Assembly (NCBI GenBank): GCA_025059235.1
Contig: JANXCV010000002.1
Span: 81,498-145,497 of the forward strand
Direction: 5' to 3'
DNA length: 64,000 nucleotides
Source: Candidatus Calescibacterium sp.
GTDB taxonomy: Bacteria > DRYD01
Every line of letters begins with the position of its first letter. The stretch's first letter is position 1. Positions 55,410 to 64,000 of the stretch are shown here, piece after piece. A program made the position numbers and the translations under genes. The notes beneath the pieces were generated by a model, which saw nothing but the letters and a program-made list of their open reading frames with translations, was not told the DNA's origin and did no database searches.

Positions 55410-56318
55410 ATGCAAATGGAAAAGAGCGGGTTTGTCAGTATCATAGGTAAGCCGAATGTTGGTAAGTCTACACTCCTAAACAATATACTCAATATCAAAG
55501 CTTCTATTGTTTCTCCCAAACCCCAGACCACAAGGGTAAACATATACGGCTATACTATCTATAGGAATAAGCAGAACGAGGACGTACAGATTATATTCAT
55601 TGATACTCCTGGTTATCACAAACCCGTAAACCAATTATCCGAATCGATGATAATGCAAGTGCTTTCTTCTCTTCAAGATACCGATGTAATACTTTTCATA
55701 GTCGATGCTACAAATCCGCTCGATCAACAGGATAGGAAAACTATAGAAGTGTTTCAGAATTCCCCTAAACCAAAAATACTAGCTATTAACAAAATCGATA
55801 AATTGAAGGATAGAAAAGTAGTACTCAACACGATAGATGAATATAGCAGTTTGAATATATTCGACCAGATCGTTCCTATAAGTGCTCTGAAAAAGGAGAA
55901 TACTGACAAACTGATTGAGGTCATAGAAAAGTACATTCCCTATAGAAAACATATAGATTTTGATAATGTACAGCCTTTCCTAAGTAATCTGAGGTTTTAT
56001 GTATCCGAAATAATAAGGGAAAAACTGTTCAACTATACTCATCAAGAACTACCTTATAAGACAGCAGTTGTCGTTGAAAAAATTGAGGAAAGAAAAAACA
56101 ATGTCTTGTATATCTCAGCTACGATATTTGTTGAGAAGGAATCTCAGAAGTCGATTGTAATCGGCAAGAATGGAAGTATGATAAAGAAGATAGGTACTCT
56201 TGCAAGAGAAGAATTAGAATTCTTGCTAAATAAGAAAATATATATAGATCTGTGGGTCAAGGAGAAAGAGGATTGGACTTCAAACGAATCCTTCCTTAAA
56301 AGTATAGGCTATATGTAA
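55410..56318 (+). CDS. era: GTPase Era
   Basis: GFVSIIGKPNVGKSTLLNNIL, PQTTR, FIDTPGYHKP, NKIDK, KH domain KSIVIGKNGSMIKKIGTLAREELE. Confidence 0.96.
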   Translation: MQMEKSGFVSIIGKPNVGKSTLLNNILNIKASIVSPKPQTTRVNIYGYTIYRNKQNEDVQIIFIDTPGYHKPVNQLSESMIMQVLSSLQDTDVILFIVDATNPLDQQDRKTIEVFQNSPKPKILAINKIDKLKDRKVVLNTIDEYSSLNIFDQIVPISALKKENTDKLIEVIEKYIPYRKHIDFDNVQPFLSNLRFYVSEIIREKLFNYTHQELPYKTAVVVEKIEERKNNVLYISATIFVEKESQKSIVIGKNGSMIKKIGTLAREELEFLLNKKIYIDLWVKEKEDWTSNESFLKSIGYM

Positions 56319-57251
56319 ATGTTCAACAAAGTTTTTCTTATCACCAACATTATAATCATAATATTGATCATTCTTGGAGGGGCGTATATATTTTTTTTTA
56401 TATTCGGGGGAAAAACAGGTATAAATATTGGAATTACCTACAACTACGAATGGGAAGATTTGGACCCCACTTCTTTCGCTTTTGACCCCATACTCAAATC
56501 ATTCTACATAGCCGATAATTTTTCAAAAACAGTTAAAAAATATTCATTATCTGAAGAAAAAATAAATTTCGTGGTTAGTATAGGAAGGGAGGGAAATGGA
56601 GTCGGAGAATTTAGGCAACCTTTTGATATCGAAGTAGATAAAAATAACTTCGTCTACGTCTTAGACTTTTATCTCTCAAAGCTTGTAAAGATGGATAACT
56701 ATGGCAAGGTTCTGTGGGAGTTTGGAAAGTTTGGTAACTCAGAAAAAGATTTGGCTAATCCCCGAGGAATAGGACTGGATAAAATCGGATTTATCTATAT
56801 AGCCGATACTTCCAATAATAGGATCGTAAAAATAGATCTCGATGGAAATTTCAGCATGCTTTTTGGTAAGGAAGGTAAAGAACCTTTTCAATTCAGTGCA
56901 CCTTCTGATGTCGCCGTTGACTCAAAGGGATATATCTTGGTAGCAGACACAAATAACGACAGAATACAAATCTTTGACTCTAACGCTAACTTTATAACTT
57001 ATACTAACTACGAAAACCAATTAAAGAAACCCCAGCGGATTTACATAAGTGACGATGATACAATCTACATAATAGCACAAAACACCATAATCAAAGCTAA
57101 TATGAACAAAATACAAAAAATCATTAATCCTTTTTTTGATAGGAAAAAGTATAAGATCATTGATATCCTAAAATGGGCAGATAAATTATACATCCTCTAT
57201 TTTGACACTCAATCTAAGAAAGGTGGAATAAAGATAAAGACAGTTGATTAA
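56319..57251 (+). CDS. NHL-repeat beta-propeller protein, N-terminally membrane anchored
   Basis: LANPRGIGLDKIGFIYIADTSNNRIVKIDLDG; FSAPSDVAVDSKGYILVADTNNDRIQIFDSN. Confidence 0.85.
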   Translation: MFNKVFLITNIIIIILIILGGAYIFFFIFGGKTGINIGITYNYEWEDLDPTSFAFDPILKSFYIADNFSKTVKKYSLSEEKINFVVSIGREGNGVGEFRQPFDIEVDKNNFVYVLDFYLSKLVKMDNYGKVLWEFGKFGNSEKDLANPRGIGLDKIGFIYIADTSNNRIVKIDLDGNFSMLFGKEGKEPFQFSAPSDVAVDSKGYILVADTNNDRIQIFDSNANFITYTNYENQLKKPQRIYISDDDTIYIIAQNTIIKANMNKIQKIINPFFDRKKYKIIDILKWADKLYILYFDTQSKKGGIKIKTVD

Positions 57252-57254
57252 CTG

Positions 57255-58154
57255 ATGAGGATCACAAGAATACCCCAAAATAAATTTGAAATAAACTACA
57301 CCAATGCAATAAAATGGTCTAATAATAAACACAGAATATACAATGATTGTAAAAGAAAATTCCTTTACAGGTATCTTGGTTCTCTTATTGGACCTTCTGA
57401 AAAAGAAAAGGTAGAAAGACTCAAAGGATTAAAAAACCTTAAAAAATGGCAAGGAGAAATTATACACCGATACATAGATATATCTATAAATATTGATTCC
57501 ATAGACCTAGCTCTGGAAAAATTTAAAAACGAATTTCATAGTACTTTAAATAATTCAAATGAGAATATAACTGAGTGTTATTACGGTATACCATTGACCA
57601 ATTCTCAGATGGAACAAATCTACAATACCTCTGTCATATCTCTCAAAAATTTCTGGTTTTATTACCAACAAAATATCAGAAAATTAAAAGAAAATATAAT
57701 TTTTAGGGATTCTTATGGAATTCAAACCCTCAGAATCAGGGAAATTGATATTCTATATAAACCTGATCTAGTAGTGAAAAAAGATGATGAAATAATCATT
57801 TTTGACTGGAAAACCCAAGAAATAGAGTTAGACCTGAATCAGTTTAAACTCTACTCATTGGCTTATTTAACTATGTATCATCCAAAAAAAGTCATAATAA
57901 AGTCAAAGATCGTTACTTTATATCCTACCTTAAAAGAAGATGAAATTTCATTCTCAAGGCAGGCAATTGATGAGTATATCGACTTTATATATACAAGCTA
58001 TTTAAGCATAAAAAATTTTTTAGATCAAATGAGAATCTTTACCCAAAGAGATTTTGAAAATTTATTCGACGAAATAAAGCAAAGATTTGAAAAAACTCAA
58101 AACACAAGTATCTGTAGTAAATGCGAGTTCAAAGAACTCTGTTTCGGTAAATAA
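57255..58154 (+). CDS. stand-alone PD-(D/E)XK nuclease, RecB/Cas4-like with putative Fe-S cluster
   Basis: YNDCKRKFLYRY, KPDLVV...IIIFDWKTQE (D...DxK), LNQFKLYSLAY (QxxxY), C-terminal CSKCEFKELC. Confidence 0.8.
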   Translation: MRITRIPQNKFEINYTNAIKWSNNKHRIYNDCKRKFLYRYLGSLIGPSEKEKVERLKGLKNLKKWQGEIIHRYIDISINIDSIDLALEKFKNEFHSTLNNSNENITECYYGIPLTNSQMEQIYNTSVISLKNFWFYYQQNIRKLKENIIFRDSYGIQTLRIREIDILYKPDLVVKKDDEIIIFDWKTQEIELDLNQFKLYSLAYLTMYHPKKVIIKSKIVTLYPTLKEDEISFSRQAIDEYIDFIYTSYLSIKNFLDQMRIFTQRDFENLFDEIKQRFEKTQNTSICSKCEFKELCFGK

Positions 58155-58916
58155 ATGATAATCCAGTTTGATAACGTTGATCTAGTTATCGACGATAAGA
58201 AAATACTGAATGGTATAAGTTTTTGTATCCAGGAGGGGAGTAATACTTTTATTATGGGACCCAGTGGATCAGGTAAAACAACCATATTGAAGATAGCAGC
58301 GGGATTAATTTTCCCCACATCAGGCAAAATAAAAATATTAAACAGAGACATCTCTAACATTCAAGATCTTTATTTTGTCAGAGAAAATATAGGTTTTGTT
58401 TTTCAATACAGTGCTTTAATTGATACCCTAACTGTCATCGACAATGTTTTACTTCCTATAAAATTTAGAAAAAAAAAGGAGTTTGCTAGAAATAAAAAAG
58501 AGTACATAGATAAAGCAGTTGAAATACTAGAATTTCTAGGTTTGAAAGGATTTGAAAAGTACTATCCCAGTAGTTTAAGTGGAGGTATGCAAAAAAGAGT
58601 GGCTTTTGCAAGGGCTATAATTACTCTTCCAAAAATAGTATTTTATGATGAGCCTACTAGTGGACTTGATCCCATATCATCCTCTCAAATAAATTATATG
58701 ATCCAGCAAATAAACAAAAAATACAATATAACCAATGTAGTTGTTACTCACGATATAATATCTGCTCAGCAAATAGCTTCCTATATCATATTCATATATC
58801 AAGGAAAGATAATATATGATGGCCTCCCTAGTGATCTTTCAAACACCAATAATCAGATAATCCATGAATTTTTTAATCTAAAAGGATTAGGTGTTAAAAG
58901 TTATGAAACAAATTGA
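58155..58916 (+). CDS. ABC transporter ATP-binding protein, MlaF-like
   Basis: GPSGSGKTTILK, LSGGMQKRVAFARAI, IVFYDEPTSGLDPISS. Confidence 0.9.
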   Translation: MIIQFDNVDLVIDDKKILNGISFCIQEGSNTFIMGPSGSGKTTILKIAAGLIFPTSGKIKILNRDISNIQDLYFVRENIGFVFQYSALIDTLTVIDNVLLPIKFRKKKEFARNKKEYIDKAVEILEFLGLKGFEKYYPSSLSGGMQKRVAFARAIITLPKIVFYDEPTSGLDPISSSQINYMIQQINKKYNITNVVVTHDIISAQQIASYIIFIYQGKIIYDGLPSDLSNTNNQIIHEFFNLKGLGVKSYETN

Positions 58917-59121
58917 ATTCATTGGATTGGTTTTAATAATTACGGGAGTACTTTTATTTATGCTCCCAAAATTTTTCAACATTTTCGGTAAGTTACCAGG
59001 AGACATAAGTTATTCAAAAGATAATTTTACATTTTTCTTCCCTATAACTACTTCTATAGTTATCAGCATAATTTTGTCCATTTTTCTGACGATAGTCTTG
59101 AACATCTGGGGAAGGAGGTAA
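58903..59121 (+). CDS. DUF2905-like small membrane protein
   Basis: GLVLIITGVLLFMLPKFFNIFGKLPGDISYSKDNFTFFFPITTSIVISIILS; ATG at 58903. Confidence 0.8.
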   Translation: MKQIEFIGLVLIITGVLLFMLPKFFNIFGKLPGDISYSKDNFTFFFPITTSIVISIILSIFLTIVLNIWGRR

Positions 59122-59124
59122 AAT

Positions 59125-60621
59125 ATGTTGCTAAGTAGAAAGTCCGGAATACTATACCCTATTTTTTCGTTTTATAGCTGTCAAAAGTACGATGTTTTCA
59201 TAGGGGATTGGGGTAACTACGATGTTATCCATAAGATTAGATCAATGGGGTTCAAAGTTTTGCAGGTCTTACCTATTAACCCCATATGTAAAGTTAGTTT
59301 TTCTCCTTACAGCGGAAATTCAGCTTTTGGATTTGAATATTCTTTCTTATCTATCGATAACCTTATCAAAAGCGGATTGATAGATGAAGAAAAAGTTAAC
59401 GATATACTTTCTGAATTCACTTTACCCGAGGATAGAAGCAAAGTATATTATGCCGAAGCCCTCGACTTTAAGTATAGAGTCCTAAAAAAAGCTTTTAAGA
59501 TTTCTTTTTTGAAGTTAAAAGATAAAGTCGAAGCCTTCATATTTTCAAATAGTTGGGTTAAATATTTTTGTTTGTACAACACGATAAAAGAACTGAACGA
59601 CGGAAAGCCTTGGTATGAATGGGAAAATAGTTTGAAGTTTATAGAAAATTACGATAAGTTAGCTCAGGAAATCGATCAAGAGAAGTATTATTTCCATGCT
59701 TTTACTCAGTTTATATGCTATAATCAATATCTATCGTTTAAAAAATATGCTAATAGTATGGGAGTGCTTATCTTAGGGGATGTTCCTATTTACGTCTCTC
59801 ACGATAGTGCCGATGTATGGGCAAATAAACATATTTTTAAGTTGGATTCAAATGGGTATCCCGAGTTTGTCGCTGGTGTTCCTCCTGATTACTTTTCTGA
59901 AACAGGTCAACTATGGGGTAATCCCGTTTACAACTGGGATGAACTAAAAAAACAAAATTTCAAATGGTGGATTGATAGACTCCTCTTCAGTTTTGATATC
60001 TATGATTGGGTTAGAATAGATCATTTCAGGGGATTGGTTGCTTACTGGCAGGTAAAGTATGGAGAGCAAACAGCTATCAACGGCTCTTGGATAAATGCAA
60101 AACCTTATGAGTTTTTCAACACCTTGCTAGATTACAAACCTGTCTTACCCGTTATCGCTGAGGATTTAGGGATAATTACTCCTGATGTTGATCTATTTAG
60201 AGATAGGTATGGCATACCTTCCATGAGGGTTCTTCAATTTGCTTTCAGCGATCCTGACAATATCCATCTACCACATAATTACACTACCAATATTGTCGCC
60301 TATACCGGTACACATGACAACAATACTACGAAAGGTTGGTATAGAACAGAAAACCCAAACTTCAAAATGATCAATACCTACTTCGGAAAGAGTATAGACG
60401 AAAATAACATAGTATACGAGTTTGTTAAATTACTTTTATCTTCTCCTGCAAATTTGGTTATTATCCCCATTCAAGATATTTTAGAATTGGATGAGAAATA
60501 TAGAATAAATACACCTGGAACCCAAGTAAACAATTGGATCTATAGAGACAACTTATTACCCACTAAAATAGACGAAGTTAGAAAAAAATACGCTGAATTG
60601 AACTACCTCTATAAGAGATAA
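59125..60621 (+). CDS. malQ: 4-alpha-glucanotransferase
   Basis: SGILYPIFSF, LQVLPINP...SPYSGNSAFGFE, GDVPIYVSHDSADVW, GVPPDYFSETGQLWGNPVYNW, RIDHFRGL, IAEDLGIITPDV, YTGTHDNNT. Confidence 0.95.
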   Translation: MLLSRKSGILYPIFSFYSCQKYDVFIGDWGNYDVIHKIRSMGFKVLQVLPINPICKVSFSPYSGNSAFGFEYSFLSIDNLIKSGLIDEEKVNDILSEFTLPEDRSKVYYAEALDFKYRVLKKAFKISFLKLKDKVEAFIFSNSWVKYFCLYNTIKELNDGKPWYEWENSLKFIENYDKLAQEIDQEKYYFHAFTQFICYNQYLSFKKYANSMGVLILGDVPIYVSHDSADVWANKHIFKLDSNGYPEFVAGVPPDYFSETGQLWGNPVYNWDELKKQNFKWWIDRLLFSFDIYDWVRIDHFRGLVAYWQVKYGEQTAINGSWINAKPYEFFNTLLDYKPVLPVIAEDLGIITPDVDLFRDRYGIPSMRVLQFAFSDPDNIHLPHNYTTNIVAYTGTHDNNTTKGWYRTENPNFKMINTYFGKSIDENNIVYEFVKLLLSSPANLVIIPIQDILELDEKYRINTPGTQVNNWIYRDNLLPTKIDEVRKKYAELNYLYKR

Positions 60622-60634
60622 TATCCTATAGTAG

Positions 60635-62335
60635 TCATCTTGTGAAAAAATAGATTCCGATTAATCCAGCAATCAGGAAGATAAGGTTAATTATAACCAA
60701 ATCGAATCTGTGTCCAAGTTTGTATTTTTTTCTCTCCATAGTTTGTATTTCCAATATCTCTACGTAAGGCTCAATTTTTCTTCTTAGGTATCCTTTTACA
60801 ACTATGTCTTGATTGATTATATCTTTGCTTGAAAAGAAACTTATATCATATCTAGTATCTTTACTTAGCAGATAGATGCATCCTGTTTCATCATAGAAAT
60901 ACAGAAGTTTTGATGAAAATGGAGATATTTTTACTTTCCCTTTAATAACGACTGGCAGACCAGATATGATTGAAACTGAGTCTTCAGATAATAGATCAGA
61001 GACTTTTTTCCAGTAAAAATCTGATCTGTAGTAGCAGTATATTAACTTGACCAATAAGATGAAACTTATTGAAGCAGGAAATGCCGAGAATATAGCAAAA
61101 ATGTTTCCAGAAAATATCTTAATAAACATCCAAGGTGTTATTATGAGAATCAAATAAGAATACTCGAAAAGAAAATCTACGAAAAATTTTACCAATGCAT
61201 TTAAAGTAATATTTATCTTTACCTTTTCGAGATTATCTATCAGTTCTTTGTTAATTACAATTCCCATTTCTTTTGATAGCTGGTAGATACTGATTATTCG
61301 TTTTGAGAAGAGAGGATGACCTAGAAAAATTTCGTAAAATATTGACCATGGATTTCTGGTATCCCACTGAATGAATTGAATTATTGTCTTTATTGCTTCT
61401 AATGGATTGTCTTGTATCGAAAACTCTCTATTAGACATGGAAATGTTTAAAAAACTTAAGAGAATAGTTAAGGATTGTTTATAGTCAATCATAGTAAAAA
61501 GTCTATATGGTGATATTTGAAACGCAAAATCTGGAAAGTATGACTTTTGTAGATTTTCTTCAATTACTAAATCGTGTCCAATTTTAATAAAGGCTGACAA
61601 GAAAGAATCGGGATCCATTGATAATTTTAGAGCCATTCTATCAGCATAGTACTCTCTTATCCTAGAAAAAGGTAAGCAGAAGAAATCCAATATTGTGTAG
61701 CATAATAATGCCATTGCCTTGAATAGACCTACAAAATTTGACAAGGCATATTTATATTTCCAATCTCCACGTTGTTTTTCGTAATCATATATCGCTTCGT
61801 ATATTCTTTCAAGTATAAGATATAGATAGAATACAAAGACTGGTATTACAGTAGCAAATGTCATGAGGATAAAATCATATCCGAAAATATGACTTAGTTC
61901 ATGAGAAAGTATAGCTTTTAGCTCTTTTTCATTTAAATTACGAATGATACTGTTGCTTAATACTATTCTTACGTTTGACAATGAGTTTCCATAACTAAAT
62001 GCTATATACTTTGTTGATCGGATTGTCAAGATTTTGGGTAACTTCAGTTTTTTTTCTTCGAAGCTATTTTTTATAAACTCTCTTAAATTCTCCGGTAAGG
62101 TTTCTAGGTTGACGAACTCACAATCAAAAATTTTTCGCAAAAAATAATCATGAATTTTAGTAGATATCAAGTACTGAAAAAAGATAATTCCAATTGTTAT
62201 AAGCGAAGAAATAGTCAGAGCCTGTTTAAAGTCATATTTCACTAAAATAAAAATCCCCAGAAGGATTCCGAATATAAAAAAGTAGACAAAAAAGAGTAAG
62301 AAGATACTTATTGCAAAGCTTAGTATTTTTCTCAC
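60635..62335 (-). CDS. M48-family membrane metalloprotease with additional C-terminal TM/OB-like segment
   Basis: AILSHELSHIFGYDFIL (HExxH), RIREYYADRMAL, GHPLFSKRI; C-terminal PVVIKGKVKISPF...VVKGYLRRKIEPYVEILEI flanked by TMs. Confidence 0.85.
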   Translation of the reverse strand: MRKILSFAISIFLLFFVYFFIFGILLGIFILVKYDFKQALTISSLITIGIIFFQYLISTKIHDYFLRKIFDCEFVNLETLPENLREFIKNSFEEKKLKLPKILTIRSTKYIAFSYGNSLSNVRIVLSNSIIRNLNEKELKAILSHELSHIFGYDFILMTFATVIPVFVFYLYLILERIYEAIYDYEKQRGDWKYKYALSNFVGLFKAMALLCYTILDFFCLPFSRIREYYADRMALKLSMDPDSFLSAFIKIGHDLVIEENLQKSYFPDFAFQISPYRLFTMIDYKQSLTILLSFLNISMSNREFSIQDNPLEAIKTIIQFIQWDTRNPWSIFYEIFLGHPLFSKRIISIYQLSKEMGIVINKELIDNLEKVKINITLNALVKFFVDFLFEYSYLILIITPWMFIKIFSGNIFAIFSAFPASISFILLVKLIYCYYRSDFYWKKVSDLLSEDSVSIISGLPVVIKGKVKISPFSSKLLYFYDETGCIYLLSKDTRYDISFFSSKDIINQDIVVKGYLRRKIEPYVEILEIQTMERKKYKLGHRFDLVIINLIFLIAGLIGIYFFTR

Positions 62336-62456
62336 AACATTTATATTCTTCTGATGTTTCTCTGATCCCTCTCCTAATCATATTTTTTCCCACAAAAGGT
62401 TTTTATAGATGTTATTAGAAGTAATAAAGTGAAGATGAAGCTGGGGAGGGAAAGAT

Positions 62457-63719
62457 ATGATTTCAACAAAAGTAAACCCATATGAAATGGCTGTGAAACA
62501 ACTCGAAGAAGTAGCTTCTTTTATCAAGTTAAAGCCCAGTATTTTGGAATATCTAAAGCATCCCAAGAGAGAGTTTATTGTCTCTATTCCTGTTAGAATG
62601 GATGATGGAACAGTCAAAATATTTACAGGATATAGGGTTCAGCACAATTTTGCTCTTGGACCCACAAAGGGAGGATTTAGGTATCATCCTGAGGTCACTT
62701 TAGATGAAGTTAGAGCTTTAGCAATGTGGATGACTTGGAAATGTGCAGTAATGGATTTACCGTATGGTGGTGCCAAAGGTGGGGTCAGAGTAGACCCCAA
62801 ACAACTATCTGATAATGAACTCGAGAGATTAACCAGAAGATACGCCTTTGAGCTTATACCTATAATAGGACCTGACAAGGATATTCCAGCTCCTGATGTT
62901 AATACCAATCCAAAGACTATGGCTTGGTTCATGGATACTTATTCTATGGCAGTTGGATACACTGCTCCTGGAGTGGTCACAGGTAAACCCATTGAGATAG
63001 GGGGATCCAAGGGCAGGATAGAGGCGACCGGCAAAGGAGTAGTTTTCATTCTTAGTGAACTACTGAATAGAATTGGAATGGATCCAAAAGATGTAAGGAT
63101 TGCAATACAGGGCTTTGGAAATGTTGGAACCCATACTGCTCTTGATGCTTACAGATTAGGTTGTAAAATTGTAGCTATTTCTGATGTAAGTGGTGGAGTT
63201 TACGATCCAAAAGGGTTAGATATTCCCACTCTCTTTGACTGGGCTATGCAAAATCCACAAGGTCATCTTGCTTCTTACCCAGAATATTCCAAGATAACCA
63301 ATAAAGAATTACTAGAATTAGATGATATAGATGTGCTTATCCCTGCTGCTTTGGAAGGAGTGATAAACGAAACCAATGCCGACAATATAAGGGCTAAGAT
63401 TATAATAGAGGGTGCAAATGGCCCAACTACTCCGGAAGCCGAGAAAATTCTTCTGGACAAAGGTAAGACCATTGTTCCTGACATCGTCGCTAATGCCGGG
63501 GGTGTTACAGTTTCATATTTTGAATGGGTTCAGGATCTACAATCTTTCTTCTGGGAAGAAGAAGAGATAAACAGTAAGTTGAAAAAGATCATGGTGAAGG
63601 CTTTTGATAGAGTTTGGACTTACTCTAAGGAACAGAATATTTCGCTCAGGATGGCTGCATATGCTTATGCTGTGAGCAAGGTTGCCCGTGCTATCGAACT
63701 AAGAGGTATATTCCCATAA
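62457..63719 (+). CDS. gdhA: NAD(P)-glutamate dehydrogenase
   Basis: FTGYRVQHNFALGPTKGGFRYHPEVTLDEVRALAMWMTWKCAVMDLPYGGAKGGVRVDP; VAIQGFGNVGTHTA-type Rossmann motif. Confidence 0.97.
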   Translation: MISTKVNPYEMAVKQLEEVASFIKLKPSILEYLKHPKREFIVSIPVRMDDGTVKIFTGYRVQHNFALGPTKGGFRYHPEVTLDEVRALAMWMTWKCAVMDLPYGGAKGGVRVDPKQLSDNELERLTRRYAFELIPIIGPDKDIPAPDVNTNPKTMAWFMDTYSMAVGYTAPGVVTGKPIEIGGSKGRIEATGKGVVFILSELLNRIGMDPKDVRIAIQGFGNVGTHTALDAYRLGCKIVAISDVSGGVYDPKGLDIPTLFDWAMQNPQGHLASYPEYSKITNKELLELDDIDVLIPAALEGVINETNADNIRAKIIIEGANGPTTPEAEKILLDKGKTIVPDIVANAGGVTVSYFEWVQDLQSFFWEEEEINSKLKKIMVKAFDRVWTYSKEQNISLRMAAYAYAVSKVARAIELRGIFP

Positions 63720-63734
63720 AGGAGTGAGTGTAGT

Positions 63735-64000
63735 ATGCTGAAAATTCCTCATGCCATCGAAAGATTAGGCACTGAAGGAGCTTTTGAAGTTCTTACAAAG
63801 GTAAAGGATCTAGAATCTCAGGGTAAGAAAATAATACATTTGCAGATAGGTGAGCCAGATTTCGATACTCCTGACAACATAAAGGAAGCGACTTATAGAG
63901 CTCTTAAAGAGGGCAAAACCCATTATTCTCATTCCCTGGGAATATGGGAATTGAGAAGTGCAATAGCTAATTACTACCAACGTCATTACGGAGTTAGTGT
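63735..64000 (+). CDS. class I/II PLP aminotransferase, 3' truncated by window edge
   Basis: ATG at 63735; MLKIPHAIERLGTEGAFEVLTKVKDLESQGKKIIHLQIGEPDFDTPDNIKEATYRALKEGKTHYSHSLGIWELRSAIANYY. Confidence 0.9.
   Translation, partial: MLKIPHAIERLGTEGAFEVLTKVKDLESQGKKIIHLQIGEPDFDTPDNIKEATYRALKEGKTHYSHSLGIWELRSAIANYYQRHYGVS

Overview
This 64 kb window is AT-rich, densely packed and chromosomal. I found no rRNA operon, transposase, phage module or CRISPR array. About 50 coding regions are supported. They include tRNA/rRNA modification and translation genes (truB, rsmE, trmI, rlmN, mnmG, glyQ, rpsG, rpmF, rpmE), lysC, dapB, hemH, an RND efflux operon, speD/speE, malQ, an RlmN-linked type IV minor-pilin cluster, hfq, gcvPA, recR, era and gdhA. 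There are two non-coding RNAs: a short bacterial SRP RNA and tRNA-Tyr(GUA). LpxB, TolC and RND proteins indicate a diderm. The AGA/AGG and ATA bias, and proteins such as TrmI, look thermophile-like, but this is only inference and I make no taxon call. Genes that are usually adjacent to partners are often orphaned here (rpsG, glyQ, gcvPA, a NuoF-like gene, accB, an mlaF-like ATPase), suggesting extensive operon dispersal. The best candidates for undescribed biology are: (1) a three-gene cassette ending in a signal-peptide-less, multi-hydrophobic zincin (HEIGH...EDFAESF) preceded by two small unknown proteins; (2) a minor-pilin operon whose PilY1 position is taken by an FG-GAP/Ca-binding propeller protein; (3) a secreted beta-propeller, sigma factor and membrane Ser/Thr kinase gene string; (4) a heptad-repeat coiled-coil protein divergent from an intracellular-type subtilase; (5) a stand-alone RecB/Cas4-like Fe-S nuclease. 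All calls are by reading translated motifs; no database search was run.
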